In this document: positions 15,902-25,497 of the stretch, piece by piece | Position numbering within the stretch: the stretch's first letter is position 1 | Layout: each line of letters starts with the position of its first letter | Assembly (NCBI GenBank): GCA_025774935.1 | Contig: JALGZK010000005.1 | Location: forward strand, 269,841 to 333,840 | Direction: 5' to 3' | Length of the DNA stretch: 64,000 nucleotides | DNA from: a bacterium | Lineage (GTDB): Bacteria; Joyebacterota; Joyebacteria; Joyebacterales; Joyebacteraceae | Translations under genes and position numbers: made by a program | The notes under the pieces: generated by a model | What the model saw: the letters and a program-made list of their open reading frames with translations, nothing else | What the model was told of the DNA's origin: nothing | The model's database searches: none

Positions 15902-17046
15902 GGCTTCTTCTCCGCCGCGGCGCCTCTCCGCCTTCCCCGAATGTAGCGTCCCCCAGGGCACGAATCCACCCTCCCACCGAGCTCGAGTTCGAGCAGAGCC
16001 GCGAGGACCTCAGGCACGGGTGCGCCGATCCTCGTGGCGATGTCATCAGCCGTGACCGGCGTGAGCGAGAGGGCGTCGGCGACGGCTTCCGTCAGACGCC
16101 CCGCGCCCGTCGGCGGCTGCCCGTCCGCCGGCGCCCACCCGGGCGCCGTTGCCGCGCCGTCCCCGAACGGACCCCACGCACCCTCGAGCTCGTCCAGGAT
16201 GTCCCCGACGTCCTCCACGAGCTTCGCTCCGGCCTTGATGAGCCCGTTCGGCCCCCTCGATTGAGGTTCGTCGATCGGGCCGGGTACCGCGAACACCTCG
16301 CGCCCCTGCTCGAGCGCCCTGGCGGAAGTGATGAGGGCCCCGCTCCGCTCGGCGGCCTCGACCACCACGACGCCGACCGACAGCCCAGCGATGATCCGGT
16401 TCCGCTGGGGGAAGAGCCCCGGTTTCGCCTGCTGGCCCATGGCGAACTCGGAGACCACCGCGCCCCGGCCCGCGACTCGGTCCGCGAGCTCGGCGTTCTC
16501 GGGCGGGTAGACGCGGTCGAGCCCCGAACCGAGAACGGCGACGGTCGTCCCGCCGACGTCGAGAGCGCCGCCGTGCGCCTCCGTGTCGATCCCCCGCGCG
16601 AGACCGCTCGACACGGCGATGCCGCGCCGCGCCATCTCGGCCGCGAGCTCGAAAGCCACGGCGGCGCCACGCGGCGTGGGCGAGCGAGTCCCGACGACGG
16701 CGACCATCGGTTCGAGCGACTCGAGGGGCGAGCCTCTGACAAAGAGGCCGACCGGCGCCCGCGGGATCTCGGAGAGAACGGCCGGGTAGTCGGGGTCTCC
16801 GGGAACCGCGAACCTGGCCCCGAGCCCGTCCGCGGTCTCGCGCTGCCCGCCGATGGAGCCCGGGGCCGCGCTCGCGCGCAGGGCCGACCGGACCTTCGTG
16901 GCGATCGCCCCGCCTCCCGGCGCCCGTCCGAGCGCCGCGTCGACCGCGCGCCCGTAGGAGCCGAAGACCTCAAGGAGTCTCGCCGCGGTCGCCGGGCCGA
17001 CACCGCGGGCCGTCGCGACGGCGAGCGCCGCATCGCGTTCGTTCAC
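15898..17046 (-). CDS. dprA: DNA-processing protein DprA
   Basis: The 382-residue protein loads RecA onto incoming single-stranded DNA during natural transformation. It has a helix-hairpin-helix N-terminus (GVGPATAARLLEVFG), then the Rossmann-like core with GTRSPTPRGAAVAFELA, SSGLARGIDTEAHGGAL, NRIIAGLS and VFAVPGPIDEPQSRGPNGLI. A winged-helix region lies at the C-terminus (about residues 315-370). I start it at a GTG behind GAGGTGGGGAGG; a GTG 30 nt further upstream is possible. It overlaps the DUF362 gene by 4 nt. Together with comEA further upstream in the same run, it suggests competence for DNA uptake. Confidence 0.93.
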   Translation of the reverse strand: MNERDAALAVATARGVGPATAARLLEVFGSYGRAVDAALGRAPGGGAIATKVRSALRASAAPGSIGGQRETADGLGARFAVPGDPDYPAVLSEIPRAPVGLFVRGSPLESLEPMVAVVGTRSPTPRGAAVAFELAAEMARRGIAVSSGLARGIDTEAHGGALDVGGTTVAVLGSGLDRVYPPENAELADRVAGRGAVVSEFAMGQQAKPGLFPQRNRIIAGLSVGVVVVEAAERSGALITSARALEQGREVFAVPGPIDEPQSRGPNGLIKAGAKLVEDVGDILDELEGAWGPFGDGAATAPGWAPADGQPPTGAGRLTEAVADALSLTPVTADDIATRIGAPVPEVLAALLELELGGRVDSCPGGRYIRGRRRGAAAEKKP

Positions 17047-17132
17047 CCTCCCCACCTCCCCCTCGGGGTCCGCCACCCGTCATCCCGACACACAGGCGGG
17101 GCCGGCCGCGGCGGCTCGACCCGCGCACCCTC

Positions 17133-18103
<971 letters not shown>

Positions 18104-18113
<10 letters not shown>

Positions 18114-19633
18114 GGGGTGCCTTCCTCCGGTGCATCCCCTCCCTCGAGCGTCTCCCACCAGGGGTTGGCACGGTCGGACAGGATCTTGTCGGGGTTCAGG
18201 ATCCCGCGTCGGTCGAGCGCCCTCTTGACGCGCTCGGTCGCCTCGATGGCCCGGTCGTCGAGCTCGAGCCTGAGGTGCTCGGCCTTCGTGATGCCGATCC
18301 CGTGCTCACCCGAGAGCGTTCCGCCCATCCGGATCGCGATCTCGAACAGCCGCCCCACTGCCTCCCGGGCTCGAGAGAGAGCCGCGCGGTCCGAACGGTC
18401 GACCATGATGTTCACGTGGAGGTTGCCGTCGCCCGCGTGGCCGAACGCGTGAATCGCAAGGTCGAGGTCGCTGGCGACCTCCCGCATTCTCTCGACGAAG
18501 TCGGGAATGGAGCTTCGCGGGACGGCGATGTCCTCGTTGATCTTCCCGCTCGCTATCCGCGCGAGCGACGGCGAGATCGAGCGCCTCACCTCCCAGATGT
18601 CGTCGCGCTCCTCGTGTGTCGTCGCCCTCCGGACGTTGGTCGCGCCGCACTCGTCCAGGACAGCGACGAGTTTCTCCGCGCCGCCCTCGACCGCCTCGCG
18701 CGCTCCTTCCACCTCGATGAGGAGCGCGCCCTCAGACACGTGCTCGGGTCGGCTTCCGTGGAAGTACTCGAGCGCACTCGAGAGCGTCTCCCGGTCGAGG
18801 ATCTCCAGGACGCTCACCGGGAGTCCGGTCGCGGTGATCGCCGCGACGCCACGCGCCGCGTCGGAGAGGGAAGGGAACTCGGCCCAGTAGGTTGCGACAG
18901 CCTCCGGAAGCTCCGAGAGTCTCAGGACGATCTTCGTGACGACCGCGAGCGTGCCCTCCGATCCGACGAAGAGCTGGCCGGGGTCCCACCCGCTCACTTC
19001 GTGCGCGTCGGGTCCGGAGCCGCCTTCGCCCTCCGCGAGCAGGCCCGTCGCGACGATCGTCCCGTCGGCGAGGACGAGCTCGAGTCCGACGACGTAGTCG
19101 CGCGTCGTCCCGTAGAGGACCGTCCTCGGGCCGCCGGCACACTCGGCCACGTTCCCCCCGATCGTGGAGACGAGAAGGCTCGCCGGATCGGGCGGGTAGA
19201 AGAGACCCAGCGTCTCCGCCTCGCTCCTGAGGTCGTTGTTCACGACGCCCGGCTCCACGACGGCGACCTGCCGCCGGACGTCGATCGAGACGATCCGGTT
19301 CATCTTCTCGAGGGAGAGCGCGATGCCCCCGTCGATCGGGACGCTCCCTCCCGTGTATCCGGTGCCCGCGCCGCGCGGGACGACCGGGATCCCCTCCACG
19401 TGCGCGAGCCGAATGACCTCCGCCACCTGCTCGGTCGACCTCGGCCACACGACCACGTCCGGGAGCCCCCTGAGATCCGTCGCGTCGAAGGAGTAGCAGA
19501 TGCGGTCCTCGAGCGCCGTCGAGGCCGAGCCTCCGGACGCGCGAGAGAGAGAGCGCTCGAGGCGGCGCGGGAGACGCCGCTCGACACTCGGGCGTGGAGT
19601 CCGGGCAGGATCTCGTGCCTCCTTGTGGCTCAC
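18104..19633 (-). CDS. FAD-linked oxidase, GlcD/D-lactate dehydrogenase type
   Basis: The 509-residue flavoprotein oxidises a 2-hydroxy acid such as glycolate, D-lactate or D-2-hydroxyglutarate; which one cannot be told. The PCMH-type FAD domain has PRGAGTGYTGGSVPIDGGIAL and STIGGNVAECAGG. The C-terminal cap domain has HAFGHAGDGNLHVNI and GEHGIGITKAEHL. I choose a GTG behind a GGAGG site; an in-frame ATG at 19681 overlapping the pta stop would add 16 unusual residues. Partner subunits GlcE and GlcF are absent, so it probably works alone or with a distant iron-sulfur partner. The neighbouring pta gene hints at fermentation-acid metabolism. Confidence 0.9.
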
Positions 19634-19677
19634 GGATCCTCCAGGGAGAGCAGGCCGTCCGGGCCCGCTCCAAGGGG

Positions 19678-20679
<1,002 letters not shown>

Positions 20680-20716
20680 CGCCCCTCTTTCTCGTGTCAG
20701 TGTACGACGGTCCGCG

Positions 20717-21199
20717 TCACCGGTTGCGGCGCTTCGTCAGGAGAGCCTCCTGCACCGGCTCCGGCACCAAGCCCTCGACATCGCCGCCGAGCATCACGAC
20801 CTCCTTGACGATCGTGGAGTCGAGGTAGGTGTATCTCTCGCTCGGCATGAGGAAGACCGTCTCGATCTCGGAAGCGAGCCGCCGGTTCATGAGCGCCATC
20901 TGGAACTCGTACTCGAAGTCAGAAACCTCGCGGAGTCCCCTGATGATCGCAACCGCACCGGCGCCCCTCACCACATCGACGAGGAGCCCCTCGAAGGGGA
21001 TCACCTCGACGTCGCCGATCCCCCGGACGGCCGCCCGGATGAACTCGACCCGCTCGTCGATCGTGAACAGCGGCGCCTTGTCGCGCGCGGTCCCCACGGC
21101 GACGATGAGCCTGTCGAAGAGACGGAGCGCCCTCTTGACGAGATCGAGATGGCCGTTGGTGATGGGATCGAACGTCCCTGGATAGAGCGCCGTTCTCAC
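20717..21199 (-). CDS. coaD: Pantetheine-phosphate adenylyltransferase
   Basis: The 160-residue enzyme makes dephospho-CoA from 4'-phosphopantetheine and ATP. It has the nucleotidyltransferase motif [19 protein letters not shown], the [17 protein letters not shown] segment and the closing [19 protein letters not shown], all characteristic. The start is a GTG overlapping the rsmD stop as GTGA. Length is exactly that of the family. The rsmD-coaD order is conserved in very many bacteria. Confidence 0.97.
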   Translation of the reverse strand: MRTALYPGTFDPITNGHLDLVKRALRLFDRLIVAVGTARDKAPLFTIDERVEFIRAAVRGIGDVEVIPFEGLLVDVVRGAGAVAIIRGLREVSDFEYEFQMALMNRRLASEIETVFLMPSERYTYLDSTIVKEVVMLGGDVEGLVPEPVQEALLTKRRNR

Positions 21200-21774
21200 T
21201 CGTTCCCCCTTGAGAGAGGTTCGCCGTCCGTGCACTCGTAGAAGTCTACCATGGTGTCGCCGTAGGTCTTCGCCCGGTGCCTCACGAGCCGACCGTAGGA
21301 GTCCCCGAGGCCCCTCGCTCCGCCGTGCTCCACGATAACGCGCGCGTGAGTCGCGAGACCGGGCCAGTTCCCGAGAAGCGCCAGCGCGTCCTCCGCGAGT
21401 CCGCCGGCGTACGGAGGGTCGACGAACACGACGTCGAACGGCCCGCCGGGGATCGCCGTCTCGAGGAGCCGCACGGCGTCGCCTCTGACGATGCGGCTCC
21501 GTCCTTCGAGCCCGAGGCGTTCCACGTTCCCGCCGAGGACGCCGGCGACGCGGGCGTCGCGTTCTACGAAGGTCGCGGACGCCGCTCCGCGCGAGAGGGC
21601 CTCGATACCGAGCACTCCCGAGCCCGCGAACAGATCGAGCACGCGGGCGCCGTCGAGAAGGGGGTCGATGATGCCGAAGACCGACTCGCGCACCCGGTCG
21701 TAGGTGGGTCGGACGTCTCCCGTCCTCGGGACGACGACGCGGCGTCCCCTGAGCTCACCGGCGATCACCCGCAA
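21196..21774 (-). CDS. rsmD: 16S rRNA (guanine(966)-N(2))-methyltransferase
   Basis: The 192-residue SAM-dependent enzyme methylates G966 of 16S rRNA. The N-terminus MRVIAGELRGRR, the SAM-binding VLDLFAGSGVLGIEALSRGA (about residues 45-64) and the catalytic DPPY motif are visible. The start codon is TTG behind a GAGGAG site eight nt upstream. It ends overlapping coaD by 4 nt, the usual partner, and begins 19 nt after the response-regulator gene. Confidence 0.95.
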   Translation of the reverse strand: MRVIAGELRGRRVVVPRTGDVRPTYDRVRESVFGIIDPLLDGARVLDLFAGSGVLGIEALSRGAASATFVERDARVAGVLGGNVERLGLEGRSRIVRGDAVRLLETAIPGGPFDVVFVDPPYAGGLAEDALALLGNWPGLATHARVIVEHGGARGLGDSYGRLVRHRAKTYGDTMVDFYECTDGEPLSRGNE

Positions 21775-21793
21775 AGGCCGCGCTCCTCGGAGG

Positions 21794-23164
21794 CTACTCC
21801 TCCTCGCCCCCGTCCATGCCGTAGCGCTGGAGCTTCCGGTAGAGGGTCGACGGGTTGATGCCCAGGATCTCCGCCGCCTGCTTCTTCTTCCAGCTCGTCT
21901 CCTCCAGAGTCTGGAGGAGGTATCGCCGCTCCAGCTCGTCGAGAGTGATCCCGGAGACGCCGAGTCCGCCCTCGCCGCCGGACCTCGCCTTCTTCCGCAT
22001 GCGCTCGGGGAAGATCGAGACGTTCAGACTGTCAGCCGTGATCTCGGCGCCGTCCGCGAGGATCACCGCCCTCTCGATGATGTTCTCGAGCTCGCGCACG
22101 TTGCCCGGCCAGTGGTACGCGGTGAGGATCTCCATGGCTTCCGCGCTCACGGTCTTCGCGCCGCCGGCGTAACGCCCGAGGAAGAAGTCCACGAGCCTGG
22201 GGATGTCCTCCTCCCTCTCCCTGAGAGGAGGAATCGTGATGGGGATCACGTTGAGCCTGTAGTAGAGGTCCGCACGGAACTTGTTGTCGTGGATGAGCTT
22301 GTCGAGATCGGTGTTGGTGGCCGCGATGACCCTCACGTCGACCTTGACCGGCTTCGTCCCTCCGACCGGTACCACCTCGCGCTCCTGAAGGACACGCAGG
22401 AGCTTCACCTGGATCGCGGGGGACGTCTCGCTGACCTCGTCGAGGAAGAACGTGCCGCCCTCGGCCACGACGAAGAGACCGCGCTTGTCGCGGACGGCGC
22501 CTGTGAACGATCCCTTGACGTGCCCGAAGAGCTCGCTCTCGAGCAGAGTCTCGGGGAGCGCGCCGCAGTTGATCGAGACGAACCGCTTGTCGGCCCTCGC
22601 GCTCCGGCTGTGGATCGCCCTCGCGACGAGTTCCTTCCCGGTCCCGCTCTCCCCGTAGAGGAGAACCGTGCTCGAGGTCTGCGCCACCCGGTCGATGAGA
22701 TCGAAGACCGACCTGATCTCGTCGCTCTCGCCGACCATCTCGCGGTCGCCCTGCACCTGGAGCGCGCGCTCGAGATCGACGTTGTCGTCTCGCAGCCGTC
22801 TGAGCTCGAGGGCGTTCCGCACGACCTGCTTGAGCTCCTCGTTCGACACGGGCTTCAGGAGGTAGTAGAACGCGCCGAGGTTCAGGGCCTCGATCGCCGA
22901 CTCCTGTGAGGCGTGCCCCGTGACGATGATGACGGGCAACGTCGGGTCGTTGTCCCGGAGGTTCCCGAGTATCTGGATCCCGCCCATGCCGGGCATCTGG
23001 ATGTCGGTGATCACCGCGTCGAAGCTCTCCTGCGAGTTCAGCTTGAGAGCCTTCTTCCCGTCCCCGCTCGCTGAAACCTCGTACCCTTCCCTCTCGAGCA
23101 TCATCGCGAGGTATTCGCGCGTGCTGTCCTCGTCGTCGACGATCAGAATCCTGCCGTGTGCCAT
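21794..23164 (-). CDS. NtrC/PilR-type sigma-54-dependent response regulator
   Basis: The 456-residue activator has a receiver domain with phospho-acceptor Asp54 (ITDIQMPGMGG) and Lys104. The AAA+ domain has Walker A GESGTGKE (171-178) and a sigma-54 contact loop reading GSFTGA (218-223) in place of the common GAFTGA. The Fis-type helix-turn-helix at the C-terminus reads KKKQAAEILGINPSTLYRKL. It should turn on RpoN-dependent promoters when phosphorylated by the kinase encoded next. Pairing with that membrane kinase and comEA suggests a role in type IV pilus or DNA-uptake control, but no pilus gene is in the window. A candidate sigma-54 promoter is found at 11148-11163. Confidence 0.95.
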   Translation of the reverse strand: MAHGRILIVDDEDSTREYLAMMLEREGYEVSASGDGKKALKLNSQESFDAVITDIQMPGMGGIQILGNLRDNDPTLPVIIVTGHASQESAIEALNLGAFYYLLKPVSNEELKQVVRNALELRRLRDDNVDLERALQVQGDREMVGESDEIRSVFDLIDRVAQTSSTVLLYGESGTGKELVARAIHSRSARADKRFVSINCGALPETLLESELFGHVKGSFTGAVRDKRGLFVVAEGGTFFLDEVSETSPAIQVKLLRVLQEREVVPVGGTKPVKVDVRVIAATNTDLDKLIHDNKFRADLYYRLNVIPITIPPLREREEDIPRLVDFFLGRYAGGAKTVSAEAMEILTAYHWPGNVRELENIIERAVILADGAEITADSLNVSIFPERMRKKARSGGEGGLGVSGITLDELERRYLLQTLEETSWKKKQAAEILGINPSTLYRKLQRYGMDGGEEE

Positions 23165-23206
23165 CAGTGTCGTCCTTTCCGGGTCAGACCTCAGGTTCCG
23201 CGTGGT

Positions 23207-24841
23207 CTACGAGCGAAGGTACACGACGAACCTGCTTCCCCTGCCAGGCTCGCTCGCGAGAGAGATGCGACCGTCGTGCGACTTCACGATCTTGTCCACG
23301 ATCGCGAGTCCGAGTCCGGTCCCCTCTTTCTTGGTGGTCTTGAACGGCTGGAAGTACTCCTCGCGCTTGTCGGACGGGATGCCGCATCCCGAGTCCTCAA
23401 CGAGAATCGCGACCTCATACTCCGGGCCGCCCTCCAGCCCGCGCGCCCCGAAGTCGTCCTTCCCCACGACCGAGAGCCGAACGCTCCCGTCCGCGTCGAT
23501 CGCCTCGAGCGCGTTGATCGTGAGATTCAGGAGGGCGCGCTTCATCTGCTCGGCGTTGACGTTTCCGATGACCGGTCCCGGCGTCTCCACGTCCATCTCA
23601 ATCCGCTGGTCGTAGCTCGGATGGCCCTTCGCTATCGCCGCCACCTCGTCGAGCAGCGAGTCGAGCCTCACACCGGCGCGATCGGTCGACTCCATCCTCC
23701 CGAACTGCAGCACGTCGTGGAGGAGCTGGTTGAGACGGTCGGCCTCGCGCTGCACGAGTTCGATGAGCTTGAGCTCGTCGTTGGACGGGTCCGAGATCTC
23801 GTTGAGGAGGTCGATCGAGCCCTTGATCGCGTTCAGAGGGTTCCTGATCTCGTGAGCGACGCCCGCCGCGAACTCCCCGAGCGCCGCGAGCCTGTCGTCA
23901 TGTCGCAGCCGCTCCTCGAGCCGGCGCGCCTCGGTCAGATCCTGGAAGATGGCGATCACGCCCCGCTCGCCGCCGGCCTCGTCCCTGAGGATCGACGTCG
24001 ACAGCCCGACCGGCACGCTCGCTCCGTGCTTCCGTCGGACGAAGAACTCGACGCGGTTCTCGGGCTGTCCTGCATCGAGCGCCTTCGCGATCCTCTCGCA
24101 GAACGCCGGGACCTCCGCGAAGACGACGCGGTAGTCCTGCCGCTCGCCCTCCTCCCCTTCGGCCGCGGCCTCCAGCCCCAGGATTTCTCGCCCGGTCCTG
24201 TTGACGTGGATGAGTCTGCCCTCTCGGTCGACGAGAACGATGCCGCTCGTCACGCTCTCAGTCACGGTCGAGAAGCGGAGCTCGCTCGTCTCCAGCCGGC
24301 CCCGCGTCTCGACGAGCGCCGACTCGCTGCTTCGCGCGCGTCTCGCCAGATAGGCCGCGATGATGGCGACGAGGCCGAGCGTGACGAGGAGGCTCGCGGT
24401 GTCGGCCACCGTCTTCGACGCCTCTTCACCCATCCACTCCTGCGGACCGAGTACAGTCAGCACGAGGTGGCCGCCACCGGACGCCGCGGCGAGAACCATG
24501 CCCGAGGCCGCGCCGAGGCGCGCGGACGCGACGAGGACCGGAAGGAAGTAGAGGATCTTGAAGTGGCTGCCAAGGCCGCCGGAGTAGTGAGCGAGTACCG
24601 TGATGAGGACGATGTCGCAGGCGAACTGAACGTGGAGGAGGACCTCCGGGAGGAGACCTGAGCGGTCCCAGAGGAGATAGACGCCGGTGAGGACAGCGAC
24701 GATGACGCCGAGCCAGATGATCGGCGTGCGCTCGATGCCTGCCCCCCCGAGAATCGCGAGAACGACCACGACGACTGCGATGAGGAGTCGCGCCATGATG
24801 ATCGCGCGCGTCTTCGGGAAGTCTCCGGCTCTCTCCGTCAT
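23207..24841 (-). CDS. Membrane sensor histidine kinase with PAS domain (PilS/NtrB-like)
   Basis: The 544-residue kinase has an N-terminal membrane region with about six helices (residues 14-165) resembling the PilS sensor. A PAS domain (about 185-300) follows. The dimerisation box FAAGVAHEIRNPLNAIKG carries phospho-acceptor His330. The ATPase domain has NLTINALEAID, EDSGCGIP and GTGLGLAIV. It starts at the ATG overlapping the comEA stop as ATGA and is followed after 42 nt by the cognate sigma-54 regulator. There is almost no periplasmic loop, so the signal is probably sensed in the membrane or the cytoplasm. Confidence 0.93.
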   Translation of the reverse strand: MTERAGDFPKTRAIIMARLLIAVVVVVLAILGGAGIERTPIIWLGVIVAVLTGVYLLWDRSGLLPEVLLHVQFACDIVLITVLAHYSGGLGSHFKILYFLPVLVASARLGAASGMVLAAASGGGHLVLTVLGPQEWMGEEASKTVADTASLLVTLGLVAIIAAYLARRARSSESALVETRGRLETSELRFSTVTESVTSGIVLVDREGRLIHVNRTGREILGLEAAAEGEEGERQDYRVVFAEVPAFCERIAKALDAGQPENRVEFFVRRKHGASVPVGLSTSILRDEAGGERGVIAIFQDLTEARRLEERLRHDDRLAALGEFAAGVAHEIRNPLNAIKGSIDLLNEISDPSNDELKLIELVQREADRLNQLLHDVLQFGRMESTDRAGVRLDSLLDEVAAIAKGHPSYDQRIEMDVETPGPVIGNVNAEQMKRALLNLTINALEAIDADGSVRLSVVGKDDFGARGLEGGPEYEVAILVEDSGCGIPSDKREEYFQPFKTTKKEGTGLGLAIVDKIVKSHDGRISLASEPGRGSRFVVYLRS

Positions 24842-25275
24842 GGCGTGTGCTCCCCGCCCGCGGGCGGCTCCCGGGAACCGGTGTCTCGTTGCGCGTCCGC
24901 CGGTGCAGGAGGTCCGGACGCGACGGCGAAGGGGCGGAGCCCGGCGAGCGTCTTCGGGCCGATGCCCTTGACCTCCAGGAGGTCGTCGACGGATGCGAAC
25001 GCTCCACGCTCGCTTCTCGCACGCACGATCGCTTCCGCCTTCACGGGACCGATGCCTGGCAGGCGAATGAGGTCGTCGACGCCGCCCGCGTTGATGTCGA
25101 CCGGCCACTCCTCGACGGCCGGCTCCCACACAGTCGAGTCGGCGGTTCCGGGCCGGGCGGACGGAACGAGCGCAGGGTCGACCCTCCTCGCCGCCAGAAC
25201 CAGCGAACCGACGACCAGAGAGGCCGTGAGGAAGAACACGACTGCCCGCTCGTCCTTCGTAAGAAGTCCCCGCAT
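24838..25275 (-). CDS. ComEA-like helix-hairpin-helix protein
   Basis: The 145-residue protein has one N-terminal membrane anchor (about residues 10-30) and a tandem helix-hairpin-helix DNA-binding domain (VDINAGGVDDLIRLPGIG and VDDLLEVKGIGPKTLAGL). In competent bacteria ComEA binds incoming double-stranded DNA in the periplasm. The ATG is preceded by GGGGAGGCAGGG. A longer in-frame start would add about 50 residues rich in Pro and Ala and is unlikely. It heads the kinase/regulator genes, sharing a 4-nt overlap with the kinase. No comEC is in the window. Confidence 0.9.
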   Translation of the reverse strand: MRGLLTKDERAVVFFLTASLVVGSLVLAARRVDPALVPSARPGTADSTVWEPAVEEWPVDINAGGVDDLIRLPGIGPVKAEAIVRARSERGAFASVDDLLEVKGIGPKTLAGLRPFAVASGPPAPADAQRDTGSREPPAGGEHTP

Positions 25276-25300
25276 CCCTGCCTCCCCACCCAGCCGTACG

Positions 25301-25329
25301 AATCTAGTGCATTGCGTTTTGCAATGCAA
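25301..25329 (-). promoter_or_regulatory. Promoter with embedded inverted repeat upstream of comEA
   Basis: On the minus strand TTGCAT (25329-25324) and TAGATT (25306-25301) are 17 nt apart, ending 26 nt before the comEA start. A perfect inverted repeat, TGCATTGC at 25308-25315 and GCAATGCA at 25321-25328 with a 5-nt centre, fills the -35 box and most of the spacer. This is the place where a repressor would block transcription. Confidence 0.55.
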
Positions 25330-25497
25330 ACGAATCTTCACCGGCCGGAAGGCCCCTTGTTTAGGGAGCGTTCCGGGCATTGGGGCAGGTCCAGGTATCG
25401 GAGTCGATGCGGGGACCGGGGCGGGGGCCAAGATGGGCGCCGGCGTGGGAGACGCTAAGACGCGGCCGCGCTCGGCGGGGGCGTCTCGGGACGTCCG

